Shown: in pieces, positions 6,687 to 13,580 of the stretch
How the letters are laid out: every line of letters begins with the position of its first letter
How positions within the stretch are numbered: the stretch's first letter is position 1
Virus record (IMG/VR): IMGVR_UViG_3300029267_001068
Coordinates: 1 to 20,793 of that record
Strand: one strand, 5' to 3'
DNA from: a virus
DNA length: 20,793 bases
Notes under the pieces: model-generated
What the model was told of the DNA's origin: nothing
Databases searched by the model: none
Seen by the model: only the letters and a program-made list of their open reading frames with translations
Position numbers and translations under genes: made by a program

Positions 6687-7088
6687 ATGGACCGCCTAAC
6701 AACTGCAGAACAATGCGTACTGGGCCAAATCGCTTCCGATGAATCGCTGACACTTGGGCCGCGGGATGACCGGCTAGGGGTAGCGGCCATGCTGGCTAAA
6801 AAGGGACTTGTCCAAATAACGCAGCACGCTATGGCCCTGACTTCAACAGTCACGCTGACAGGCAACGGCATCGCTTACTGCCGTCAACACCTGCGCCAGC
6901 GAGGCCCGGAAGACACCTGCGCGCCAAGTGAGCCAGACGAAGACCGCTTGGACACGGTCGCCAAGATGACAGTGGAAGCGGCCAACGCTATGCTGACGGG
7001 ACAAGAGAGTACCGCACTAACGATGGCCCTGCGCGGGATGCTGCTGCTGGTTCAGGAGCTCAGGGCCGTGCGCGACAAGGAAGGATGA
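6687..7088 (+). CDS. Hypothetical protein, possible winged-helix N-terminus
   Basis: 133 aa from the ATG at 6687, which has GAGAGG nine bases upstream; the in-frame ATG at 6678 directly abuts that site and is less likely. The N-terminal half (LTTAEQCVLGQIAS, MLAKKGLVQITQH, LTGNGIAYCRQHL) has the helix-strand layout of small MarR/winged-helix modules ('T..G...l..L'), but no clear family match. The C-terminal half is a pair of amphipathic helices (DTVAKMTVEAANAML and MALRGMLLLVQELRAVRD). The stop overlaps the start of a 42-residue membrane protein gene (ATGA). Confidence 0.68.
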   Translation: MDRLTTAEQCVLGQIASDESLTLGPRDDRLGVAAMLAKKGLVQITQHAMALTSTVTLTGNGIAYCRQHLRQRGPEDTCAPSEPDEDRLDTVAKMTVEAANAMLTGQESTALTMALRGMLLLVQELRAVRDKEG

Positions 7089-7213
7089 ACAAGACCGTGA
7101 CCAGGCTACTGCTGCTGGCAGGCTTTGCCTGCATTCCGGTCTTCTGGATTATGGGCGTTATCACACACGGCTGGATGGCCAGCTGGCTACATTCATGGAG
7201 GGGGGGAGCGTGA
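7085..7213 (+). CDS. 42-residue membrane protein
   Basis: A very short gene tightly packed between two others: its ATG overlaps the previous TGA (ATGA), and its own TGA overlaps the likely GTG start of the next gene (GTGA). The product has a basic N-terminus (MNKTVTR) and one hydrophobic segment at about residues 8-27 (LLLLAGFACIPVFWIMGVIT), followed by a Trp-rich end. It is most likely a single-span inner-membrane peptide. Function unknown; small membrane peptides of phages can be exclusion factors or lysis accessories, but there is no direct evidence here. Confidence 0.6.
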   Translation: MNKTVTRLLLLAGFACIPVFWIMGVITHGWMASWLHSWRGGA

Positions 7214-7755
7214 ACAGGAAAGAATCAGAGCAGGCATATCGGGACTACGTTAAGCAGCACGTCGTTGACGTGCAGGCGGTGTGGGCAGCACTGCAGCCGC
7301 TGTGTACGGGGGAAGCCTACATGCCAGAAGCGTATGCGTTTGCGATCAACGCACAGATTGAGTGCCACGACGGCAGCAAGCTGGGCATGAATGAGTTTGA
7401 GGGATACCGCCAGTGGTTTTACCCGGCGGTTCAGGAAATGAAGATCAAGGCAGACTTTGACCTGGCGTGGAACCATCACCAGAAGCACAACCCACACCAT
7501 TGGCAGTACTGGATCATGTGGCAGCCTGACGAATCAAAGGTCCTTCCCATGCCGTTCTGCTACATCATCGAAATGCTTTGCGACTGGGGTGGCATGTCCG
7601 TGAAGTTTGGGGACAGCCCGACGCAGTTCTATGACAAGAACAAAGACACGATGCTGCTGCATGGCACCACGAAACAAACGATCGGGTTCTGGCTCCGTTA
7701 CGTGGAGTGCGCTGTAGCCAAGGTGAAGGCTGCGCGGGCAGGGAAAAGAACGTGA
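7210..7755 (+). CDS. DUF5662-like protein
   Basis: 181 aa from a GTG at 7210, which has GGAGG eight bases upstream; an in-frame ATG at 7195 (186 aa) has no ribosome site. Its family signature is the His-rich block HHQKHNPHHWQYWIMW at about residues 93-108, then a Met/Pro segment and YIIEMLCDWGGMSVKF, then a YDKNK-type segment and a Thr-rich motif near the end. This pattern fits DUF5662, a family of phage and bacterial proteins of unknown activity whose conserved His and acidic residues resemble a metal site. GTGA overlap with the preceding gene, and its TGA overlaps the next ATG. Confidence 0.82.
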   Translation: MNRKESEQAYRDYVKQHVVDVQAVWAALQPLCTGEAYMPEAYAFAINAQIECHDGSKLGMNEFEGYRQWFYPAVQEMKIKADFDLAWNHHQKHNPHHWQYWIMWQPDESKVLPMPFCYIIEMLCDWGGMSVKFGDSPTQFYDKNKDTMLLHGTTKQTIGFWLRYVECAVAKVKAARAGKRT

Positions 7756-8120
7756 TGGAACTGCCATACCACTACTGGGCACGAATATGCATGGAATTCG
7801 GACGGATCCTGTGCCGGAACAATATGCACCTGTGGTCCCGGGCGACGATCGCCGGGGAGTCACTGGTATTCACGGTGCGCTACTGTCACCGCTGCCGCAC
7901 GCTCGAGCTACGGAACCGAAGCGGTGCGTGGCTGCCGATGACCAAGTGTTTCCAGGGGCCCGTCGCGGAGTGGGAGCAGCAGCAATTCTGTGACGCTGCC
8001 CTGAAGTACTGTGTGGAGAGCGTGCAAGACAAGAGCCTGCACGATGACCGGTGCCAGTCCCGGAAGGGCGGGGAATGTAACTGCGCGATCGCAGCGCTTC
8101 GAATGAACAAGCAGAACTGA
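7755..8120 (+). CDS. Cys-rich small protein, possible zinc ribbon
   Basis: 121 aa, starting on the last base of the previous stop (TGATG). C44-x2-C47 (YCHRCRTLELR) preceded by a beta strand (SLVFTVRY) looks like the first knuckle of a zinc ribbon, and further Cys occur at about residues 65, 79, 86, 100, 108 and 110 (ECNC). The arrangement does not match a known finger exactly. The N-terminus (HLWSRATIAGESLVF) could be the rest of a small domain that often precedes such knuckles in phage proteins. Function unknown; nucleic-acid or protein binding is possible. Confidence 0.7.
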   Translation: MELPYHYWARICMEFGRILCRNNMHLWSRATIAGESLVFTVRYCHRCRTLELRNRSGAWLPMTKCFQGPVAEWEQQQFCDAALKYCVESVQDKSLHDDRCQSRKGGECNCAIAALRMNKQN

Positions 8121-8273
8121 GACTTTCCGCATGGCTGATCGAATAAAAAGACGGTTGTTGACCAACCACACGATGAAGGAACAGCGCCCAGGGCGTAACA
8201 CCTTTCTGAGTGGACTACAATTCCCCTGGGAGTTCCAGGGGTGCAGCCATGCGGGATTAACCAAAGGAGCAAG
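8121..8273. other. Intergenic stretch with hairpin and shared 5'/3' boxes
   Basis: The 153 bases between two genes hold TTGACCAA (8158-8165) and GGCGTAACACC (8192-8202), both also present in the gap just before terS (212-219 and 225-235). A TACAAT box (8216-8221) resembles a -10 element but has no -35 at the right distance. The perfect hairpin 8223-8241 follows. A 51-codon frame runs from ATG 8131 to TAG 8286, but it has no ribosome site and I do not call it. Confidence 0.5.
8223..8241. repeat. Perfect 7-bp hairpin upstream of the gene at 8274
   Basis: CCCCTGG (8223-8229) and CCAGGGG (8235-8241) are exact inverted repeats around a 5-base GAGTT loop. There is no T-run after it, so it is not a standard terminator. 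It lies 32 bases before the ATG at 8274 and could be an operator or a 5' leader hairpin. Confidence 0.6.
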
Positions 8274-8489
8274 ATGGGCGGCATAGCACCTGAAGATATC
8301 GGGAAGTCAGTCAAGGTCCCACGGGAGTGGGTTGAAGGCGAGACTGTAGCAAGAGCAAAGTGTAACCGCTGCGGAAACCGTATGGCGTTACAGGCGGACG
8401 GGACGTTCCCCGAGCACGGAGTACTATTCGCTGGAAAGTGCGCAGGATCCAACCAGAAGCCAGCGACTCAACCGAAAGGAACACCATGA
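8274..8489 (+). CDS. Small zinc-finger-like protein
   Basis: 71 aa from the ATG at 8274, which has AAAGGAG about eight bases upstream; an in-frame GTG at 8241 lies inside the upstream hairpin and is less likely. C30-x2-C33, H48 and C56 could form one zinc site (CNRCGNRM, then PEHGVLFAGKC). The C-terminal tail is polar and probably disordered. Function unknown. The stop overlaps the next start (ATGA). Confidence 0.68.
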   Translation: MGGIAPEDIGKSVKVPREWVEGETVARAKCNRCGNRMALQADGTFPEHGVLFAGKCAGSNQKPATQPKGTP

Positions 8490-8674
8490 ACATCATAGGC
8501 AAGATCCTAGCGGCACCGGTCAGGCTGGTGAACGCACCGTTACGAATCATCGAAGACGCACTGTACGACGGCAAATGCCCGGAGGGTGAGCGGATGCCCA
8601 GCGTACCGCTGGATCGACTGGCGGACGGGATCGAGAAGGGGACGCGGTACGTCCTGACCGGGAAGAAGAGATAA
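8486..8674 (+). CDS. Small protein with amphipathic N-terminal helix
   Basis: 62 aa. AAAGGAAC precedes the ATG and the start overlaps the previous stop. The first 26 residues (IIGKILAAPVRLVNAPL, then RIIEDAL) form a strongly amphipathic or membrane-associating helix. The remainder is short and charged, ending in a Lys/Arg-rich tail (TGKKR). It resembles other small phage proteins beginning with an 'aaPvrlvnaP' helix that I cannot assign a function to. Membrane association is possible but not shown. Confidence 0.65.
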   Translation: MNIIGKILAAPVRLVNAPLRIIEDALYDGKCPEGERMPSVPLDRLADGIEKGTRYVLTGKKR

Positions 8675-8693
8675 AGCGAAAGGCTGGTGGTAG

Positions 8694-9146
8694 ATGTTCC
8701 AAAGACTGAAGGCAAAACTGGAAGAGCGCCGGCAGGACAAAAAAAAGCGCAAGCTTTACGAACAGCGGGAGCGCCGGCTATACAAGCTGGGCGGCGGATG
8801 GGGCAACAAGATTAGCTTCTGTGAGTTTGAAGCAGGCAAAGCAGTCCAACGGGTACACGGATTCAAGCACAGGATCCCCAAGGTAGGTGATGTACTGCAG
8901 ACTCCGATGAACAGCGGGAAGCCAGGCTACTGGATGTTCACGGAGATTGAGCCATGCCGGGATCCCCGAGATATGTTCTTTGCCACCATTCAGGCGCTGG
9001 GGTACGAAGACGAGGGGGACGCCCGTGACATCCTGCCCCAGGTCACTGAGTTTGACTCGCAGGTGGATGATGTACCGGCATACCTGACCATGAGCCGGGA
9101 TGAGTATTACCAGAAGAAAGACACCGGGCTGTTACACCTGGCCTGA
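8694..9146 (+). CDS. Hypothetical protein with basic helical N-terminus
   Basis: 150 aa. The first 30 residues are a highly charged Lys/Arg/Glu helix (LKAKLEERRQDKKKRKLYEQ), followed by a compact domain with aromatic strands (KISFCEFEAGKAVQRV, PGYWMFTEIEPC) and an acidic C-terminal part. No family recognised. A short KVGDVLQTPMNSGKPG segment at about residues 63-78 has the look of a small beta-barrel loop. It sits 19 bases after the previous gene. Confidence 0.72.
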   Translation: MFQRLKAKLEERRQDKKKRKLYEQRERRLYKLGGGWGNKISFCEFEAGKAVQRVHGFKHRIPKVGDVLQTPMNSGKPGYWMFTEIEPCRDPRDMFFATIQALGYEDEGDARDILPQVTEFDSQVDDVPAYLTMSRDEYYQKKDTGLLHLA

Positions 9147-9156
9147 GAAGGAAGCG

Positions 9157-9393
9157 ATGAGAAGATACGCCGATGAACAAGGCAACCTGAGTTTGGGTGA
9201 AGGCGACTACGGGATGGACAGCCACGGCGTGTGGCTGGTCAGGCCACCAGGCTGCCATGCTGGCAGGATCCCGCACCACAAGGTGACTGTGCACCTGGAC
9301 GGGACAATCACCGTAACCCCGTCGATCGTGCTGGATGATGGCGAGAAGAAGTGGCACGGCTGGCTGACCAAAGGCGTATGGAGGGAGTGCTGA
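9157..9393 (+). CDS. Small conserved phage protein (TITVTPSI...WHGWL type)
   Basis: 78 aa from the ATG at 9157, which has GAGAAGGAAG upstream; a longer in-frame ORF from 9100 would overlap the preceding gene by 47 bases. The sequence HHKVTVHLDGTITVTPSI, then KKWHGWLTKGVWRE near the end, matches a small phage protein pattern ('dGTITVsPSI....WHGyL.nGvW') similar to DUF6527 members. The family name is from memory and uncertain. The usual Cys/His metal-ligand pattern of DUF6527 is reduced here to PGCHAG. Confidence 0.7.
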   Translation: MRRYADEQGNLSLGEGDYGMDSHGVWLVRPPGCHAGRIPHHKVTVHLDGTITVTPSIVLDDGEKKWHGWLTKGVWREC

Positions 9394-9397
9394 TACA

Positions 9398-9820
9398 ATG
9401 CCAATATGCAACAGTTGTGAATGCGAGTTTGACGTAGAGACAGCCCCGGGGGCTTTGATGTTTGGGCATCCGGCAACAGTCAAGGAAGCCGTACCCGTCT
9501 GGAAAGCACACCTATGCCAAGCGTGTGAAGCCGCAATCTTGGCGGACTGGAAGCGCAAGCCGCTGATCACTCGAAGCGCAAAGCAGTGCACACAATGCGG
9601 CAGCCATGACTTGCGAATACGGTTCCAAAGGCAGGGCATGCTGATAACGTCAACAGGGAGGTCTCGGCATCCAAGCGAGCTTGTCAGGTCTTCAGAATAT
9701 GACTTCTACTGGACCCACACCGTAGAAACAAACCATAATCATGTCACGTGTAGATGCTGTGGATATGACTGGCGAGAGACTGCAGACGTAACGAACAAGC
9801 CCAACAGGGCAGAAAGGTAG
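9398..9820 (+). CDS. Protein with two zinc-ribbon-like units
   Basis: 140 aa. Two Cys4 sets are visible: C4-x2-C7 with C40-x2-C43, and C64-x2-C67 with C118-x2-C121. The last pair sits in CRCCGYDWRET, typical of the second knuckle of a zinc ribbon, preceded by His-rich strands (ETNHNHVTC). The first unit resembles a rubredoxin-like knuckle pair. Such proteins often bind nucleic acids or other proteins, but no specific family is recognised. Four bases separate it from the previous stop. Confidence 0.72.
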   Translation: MPICNSCECEFDVETAPGALMFGHPATVKEAVPVWKAHLCQACEAAILADWKRKPLITRSAKQCTQCGSHDLRIRFQRQGMLITSTGRSRHPSELVRSSEYDFYWTHTVETNHNHVTCRCCGYDWRETADVTNKPNRAER

Positions 9821-9826
9821 GGAAAC

Positions 9827-10312
9827 ATGACGGAACTGAACCAGGGGACCAGCGAACAGTCGGGGAAGCAACTGGCGGTATGGAGCCTCATGATGGCGCT
9901 GCTGGCGATTCTGCTGTGTGGACTGAACCTGATGGAGACCGAAAAGGTGCGGGAGAAGATCGTAAGCAAACCGAAAACGATCCACTTCCCGAACCGGGCG
10001 TCAACGATCGAGCAGATGGGCTGGAGCCGTAAGGCAGGGATTGATGACCAGCCGATGATCGCTTACACGTTCACAGATTCAGCTGAAGAGACCGACGCCG
10101 TCCTGGTGTTTGATTTCTGTAGCGATGGGGTCCTGCGCTGGCATCACGTGACGGCCAAGGAATTCTCCATCCTGACGAAGTTGCGGGACCAGCAGCGCGA
10201 CCGCCAGGCAGCGATGATGCAGCAGATGCGCCGGCCGCCGGCGCCGAAGCCGCCAGCACCTAAGACACCGCCGGCAAAGGATCCGCCGAAGAGTGACAAG
10301 CCGAAGAAATAG
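9827..10312 (+). CDS. Membrane-anchored protein with Pro-rich tail, paralog of the left-edge gene
   Basis: 161 aa. A single hydrophobic segment at about residues 17-35 (AVWSLMMALLAILLCGLNL) suggests an N-in membrane anchor with a periplasmic domain. The domain ends with VLVFDFCSDGVLRW at about 94-107, matching the corresponding strand and CSDG-[IV]-LRW of the gene cut by the left edge. A Pro/Lys-rich tail (residues about 136-161) with repeated PPAPK-type units may reach across the periplasm. Function unknown. Three families of membrane or exported small proteins (this one, the two Tat proteins, the 42-residue peptide) lie in this block. Confidence 0.75.
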   Translation: MTELNQGTSEQSGKQLAVWSLMMALLAILLCGLNLMETEKVREKIVSKPKTIHFPNRASTIEQMGWSRKAGIDDQPMIAYTFTDSAEETDAVLVFDFCSDGVLRWHHVTAKEFSILTKLRDQQRDRQAAMMQQMRRPPAPKPPAPKTPPAKDPPKSDKPKK

Positions 10313-10319
10313 GAAATAC

Positions 10320-10395
10320 GTAGCGGTAGCTCAACTGGGAGAGCGCCGGTCTCCAAAACCGGAAGATGCAGGTTCGACGCCTGCCCGCTACGCCA
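10320..10395 (+). tRNA. tRNA-Trp (anticodon CCA)
   Basis: 76 nt with every arm intact. Acceptor GTAGCGG/CCGCTAC (10320-10326 with 10385-10391, 7 bp), D-stem GCTC/GAGC, anticodon stem CCGGT/ACCGG with a 7-base loop CTCCAAA (anticodon CCA at 10353-10355), T-stem GCAGG/CCTGC with loop TTCGACG. The discriminator is G10392, as in bacterial tRNA-Trp, and the 3' CCA (10393-10395) is encoded. It lies directly between two protein genes of the block. It probably supplements UGG decoding. Confidence 0.95.
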
Positions 10396-10411
10396 ACGGA
10401 GAGTAACCGCC

Positions 10412-11056
10412 ATGGATAAGATCGTACGGCCGGACAAGGCCAGCCAGAACCTGAAGCGGCAAACGACAACGCTTATCACGGGAAAAAAGGTCCTGGGGGA
10501 ATTCTACATAAGGGGCGGTATTTGCTGGCCAATAGCGGTAAACCGCGGCGACAGCACGGCCATCACCGGGTTCGCCATCCTGCTGGGACTTGACATCGAA
10601 ACCGAAAAAGCGTATGTTTTCGAGGAAAGGTCATTTGTATGCATCGACCACGTGCTGACTGAGAAAGGTGCGATCGAGTATGAAGGCATATCCGCTTGGT
10701 TCAATATGTGTTGGCAGCGGTACTTTGGCCAGAAGTTCTACTACCACCAGGAACCCCTCACCCACAGGAAGTTTCGCGCTCAGGTCCAGAAGTCAACTAT
10801 GATCCAGCCGAAGCCGCGGTTCATCCAGGCCAAGTGGCAGAATGACGCGCAAGCGGCACACACGTATTGGGAGCGGCAGAACCTGAACAGGATATTCTAC
10901 CGAAAAGATGAAGAGCTACACAAAAGCCTGCAGAACTATGACGTTGACCCAAGCCGGCCGAACCCGGCCGCCCATGCGCTGCTGGCTGCGCTTGTCGGAC
11001 TTGATCATCACCGATGGAAGGAACCGCCGCCCGAACGGATCGGGTACGACTTTTAA
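10412..11056 (+). CDS. Hypothetical protein upstream of the staple-portal pair
   Basis: 214 aa, beginning 16 bases after the tRNA, with GGAGAG upstream of the ATG. The N-terminal half is beta-rich (TLITGKKVLGEFYI, AITGFAILLGLDIETEKAYVF), the middle is aromatic (WFNMCWQRYFGQKFYYHQE) and the C-terminus is helical and ends with AAHALLAALVGLDHHRW, a hydrophobic helix followed by His-His. I do not recognise a family. It is the last gene before the terminator at 11107-11140. Confidence 0.75.
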   Translation: MDKIVRPDKASQNLKRQTTTLITGKKVLGEFYIRGGICWPIAVNRGDSTAITGFAILLGLDIETEKAYVFEERSFVCIDHVLTEKGAIEYEGISAWFNMCWQRYFGQKFYYHQEPLTHRKFRAQVQKSTMIQPKPRFIQAKWQNDAQAAHTYWERQNLNRIFYRKDEELHKSLQNYDVDPSRPNPAAHALLAALVGLDHHRWKEPPPERIGYDF

Positions 11057-11070
11057 ATAACCAGGTCCGC

Positions 11071-11085
11071 CCGGGTCGCTCCCGG
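11071..11085 (+). other. TCGCT-loop hairpin upstream of terminator A
   Basis: CCGGG (11071-11075) and CCCGG (11081-11085) pair around the loop TCGCT. The same five-base loop sits in the hairpin at 13638-13656. In both cases it precedes a terminator whose loop begins TGGTGCA. Confidence 0.55.
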
Positions 11086-11106
11086 TCAGGATCCAACGAA
11101 CAGAGG

Positions 11107-11140
11107 AACCCAGCTGGTGCAACTCACCGCTGGGTTTTTT
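11107..11140 (+). terminator. Rho-independent terminator A
   Basis: AACCCAGC (11107-11114) pairs with GCTGGGTT (11129-11136), enclosing a 14-base loop starting TGGTGCA in which GGTG and CACC can also pair, and a T-run at 11135-11140 follows. It ends the upstream block and separates it from the staple gene. Its loop and layout match terminator B. Confidence 0.85.
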
Positions 11141-11159
11141 GCATGAAAGGATACAGACC

Positions 11160-11501
11160 ATGCCGAAGCTCGTAAGCATGAAGAAGCCGAAGAAGACCAA
11201 GAAGGAAATGGAAACCGCTTGTTCACCCATGATGGAACAGGAAAAGTACCCCTACGGTCTGCGCATCACGTTTCACGAAGACGAGATCAAGAAGCTTCCC
11301 GGCTTAAAGAAGCTGAAAGCTGGCGACATGGTCCAGCTGGCCGGCAAAGGCAAAGTCAAAGTGGTCGAGGTCCGGGACACGGATGACGAAAGCAGAAGCA
11401 GCCAGCGCGTCGAGATTCAGCTGCATGACGTAGCCGTGGAGCCCGCCAGCAACTCCGACTACGGCGCCGGCTTCGATGACCAGTCCAGCGACAAGAAGTA
11501 G
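11160..11501 (+). CDS. Capsid staple protein
   Basis: 113 aa from the ATG at 11160, which has AAAGGA upstream; a longer in-frame ORF begins inside the terminator and is rejected. It has the family hallmarks: MPKLVSMKKPKKTKKE start, YPYGLRITFHEDEIKKL in the middle, KAGDMVQLAGKGKVKVVEV and RVEIQLHDVAVEP near the end. These proteins, best known from the flagellotropic phage YSD1, bind across capsid subunit boundaries to lock the shell. Its C-terminal tail holds Y101-G-A-G-F-D106, the motif shared with the scaffold and two small proteins at 3307 and 3801. It precedes portal, as in related genomes. Confidence 0.85.
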   Translation: MPKLVSMKKPKKTKKEMETACSPMMEQEKYPYGLRITFHEDEIKKLPGLKKLKAGDMVQLAGKGKVKVVEVRDTDDESRSSQRVEIQLHDVAVEPASNSDYGAGFDDQSSDKK

Positions 11502-11532
11502 ACCTGCGCGAACCGCAACGAGAGGGTGAGCT

Positions 11533-13569
11533 ATGGGTGACAATGACCGCGTGACAGACCTGGCAGCATTCGTAAAGCGCCGGTACGAAGAGTCGAAGAA
11601 GAACCGCAAGTCGATCATTGAGAAGATGGCCAAGAACCGCGAGGCCTTCCTGGGCCTGGCGGATAACCACTTCAAGAAGAGCAATACTGAAGACTGGCGC
11701 AGCAACGATGTCACGAACCACACGCGCCAGAAAGTCACCTGGGCCATTGCCATCCTGGTAGACATGGTGCTGCAGGGCGGCCGCTTCCCGTTCATGATTA
11801 TCCCGGAGTCGGATGCATCCATAACCGAGCAGCAGCTGCCCGAGGATTGGCAGCAGCAGCTGGACAAAGATCGTGATGACCTGAAGAAGCTGATTGACCG
11901 CTGGCTGGATGAAAGCGAAGCGGACAAGAACTTTGCGCTGAATGCCTTTGCCGGTGCGTTGCACGGTGAAACCTTTGCCAAAAAGGTCATCATCGAAGTG
12001 GAACGGCCGGGATACCGCCCGAGCCTACCAGAGAACGTCAGCGACCTGAGCCGCATAGACCTGGACAACATCCCATACGAACGGTACGTGGATATCTACG
12101 AGCAACCCGGCTGGGAGTTCGTATCCGGATGGACCGTGCTCTATGACAGCGAGGCCCCGGACATGGTCAGCGGCGACTTCCAGGGGCAGTACGCCCTTGT
12201 GTCCCCGTACTGGCTCAACAAGTTCAAGGGTGAGGCATTCTGGAATGACGATGCCATAGACAAGGTCATATCCAAGGCCCACCGCGAAGCAGCGGGTCAG
12301 GAAACCAAGCTACAGGACGAAGAGCTACCGCCGTACATGCGGGACATTGAGAACCGCAAGAAGAGCATCCTGCATATTGAGTACTGGGGACTGGCGCCCA
12401 AAGAGCTCGTCGAGAAGTACCTGAGAGCCCGGGCGATGAAGGAAGGCAAGGACCCCCAGCTGGAAGGGTCAGCAAAGGAACCGCTGGCCACCGACTCCAA
12501 CAGGCAGGAACACTCCGCCGAAATGGTCGAATGCATGGTGACCTGCAGTGACGGCGAGATAACGCGCTACGCACCCACAGAGCGCCGTGACCGTCCTATC
12601 ATCCAGGGATACTGGCAGCGCCGGCTTGAAGAGCAGGGCGGCATGAGCGTGGCCGATAACTGCGAGTCGATGCAAAAGGTTTTGGATACAGCACTCCGTG
12701 GTCTGATCGACAACAAGCATATGGCCGGATCCACTATCCTTGCGACAAAGGATGAGTATTTCCTGAACAGGCTGGACCGGATATTCCCGGGCATGCGCCT
12801 GCGCCTGAGTGAAGACTGCGAAGACGCGCGCCAAGCATTGCAGCAGGTGAGGATCGCAGACGTAGGGGAAGCGTGGGTATCCCTGATTAACCTGGCGTCC
12901 TCATTCTTGGAAGAGGACAGCATGATCCCGCGCGCGTCCCAGGGTCTGCCGGGCAAGAAAGACGAGACCGCGTTTGCCGCGGGGATCCGTGCGGAGCAGT
13001 CCGGCAAGTACATGGGCCAAGTGGTCAAGAACTACGACGAAATGATAGAGGGAATGCTGGAGCATTACGTAGATGTCGCTATCATGGATCCAGACATCCA
13101 GGAAGGCCGCGGCAGTTACACCGTGAAGGCCCTGGGCTTCTCCAGCTTCCAGGCGCGCCTGCAGCGTATCGAGAAGCTGACCAGGTTCATGGAACTGATT
13201 ATGCAGCACCCACAGCTGCGCGAACGCTACAAGATTGATGACATGGTCACGGAGATAGGCAAGATGCTTGACCTGGATCCTGCGCAGTTTGAGTACAGCG
13301 AGACTGAGCGCATGGCCAACGAGAGAAAGGGCAACCCCGTCGAAGAGGCGACCCTGGAGAAGCTGCAAGCGGAAATAGAGAAGACCCAGGCAGAGACTGA
13401 GAAGGCCCAAGCCCAGGCCGAAAACGAGCGTGCCGCCACGCAGGCCACCGTCATGGAGTCACGCCAAAAAGCCCTTGAAACCACTGGGAAACTGCTGCAA
13501 TCGCTGGAGCCGCCGGCCCCCGCGGTGCCCCCGGGAACGGTGATTCAGACAGAGGAAGTGGCCGCGTAG
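11533..13569 (+). CDS. Portal protein
   Basis: 678 aa. The portal forms the dodecameric ring at one capsid vertex through which DNA enters and to which the tail attaches. The identification rests on overall sequence layout: the N-terminal helical clip (VTDLAAFVKRRYEESKKNRK, then EDWRSNDVTNHTRQKV), the aromatic core (ERYVDIYEQPGWEFVSGWTV), the wing region (YWQRRLEEQGGMSVADNCES, then MAGSTILATKDEYFLNRLDR) and a C-terminal helical stretch rich in Glu/Lys/Gln (about 602-655, EKLQAEIEKTQAETEKAQAQ) that is a likely coiled coil. Its size fits portal proteins paired with N4-gp56-type major capsid proteins. GAGAGGGTGA precedes the ATG. Confidence 0.85.
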   Translation: MGDNDRVTDLAAFVKRRYEESKKNRKSIIEKMAKNREAFLGLADNHFKKSNTEDWRSNDVTNHTRQKVTWAIAILVDMVLQGGRFPFMIIPESDASITEQQLPEDWQQQLDKDRDDLKKLIDRWLDESEADKNFALNAFAGALHGETFAKKVIIEVERPGYRPSLPENVSDLSRIDLDNIPYERYVDIYEQPGWEFVSGWTVLYDSEAPDMVSGDFQGQYALVSPYWLNKFKGEAFWNDDAIDKVISKAHREAAGQETKLQDEELPPYMRDIENRKKSILHIEYWGLAPKELVEKYLRARAMKEGKDPQLEGSAKEPLATDSNRQEHSAEMVECMVTCSDGEITRYAPTERRDRPIIQGYWQRRLEEQGGMSVADNCESMQKVLDTALRGLIDNKHMAGSTILATKDEYFLNRLDRIFPGMRLRLSEDCEDARQALQQVRIADVGEAWVSLINLASSFLEEDSMIPRASQGLPGKKDETAFAAGIRAEQSGKYMGQVVKNYDEMIEGMLEHYVDVAIMDPDIQEGRGSYTVKALGFSSFQARLQRIEKLTRFMELIMQHPQLRERYKIDDMVTEIGKMLDLDPAQFEYSETERMANERKGNPVEEATLEKLQAEIEKTQAETEKAQAQAENERAATQATVMESRQKALETTGKLLQSLEPPAPAVPPGTVIQTEEVAA

Positions 13570-13580
13570 TGTTTTTTTAC

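Noticed and set aside
7195-7209. ATG start for the DUF5662-like gene
   Set aside because: It has no SD, whereas GTG 7210 has GGAGG at a good distance and couples to the upstream stop.
8131-8286. 51-codon frame in the gap before the gene at 8274
   Set aside because: No SD, overlaps the next gene out of frame, and the region is explained by a hairpin and shared boxes; still possible but unsupported.
10353-10355. Suppressor tRNA or recoded genetic code
   Set aside because: The anticodon is CCA (UGG), and all genes end normally at TAA, TAG or TGA, with no in-frame stops inside recognised proteins.
10320-10395. The tRNA as a prophage attachment site
   Set aside because: It is whole, in the middle of a phage operon, with no integrase and no repeated 3' end in the window.
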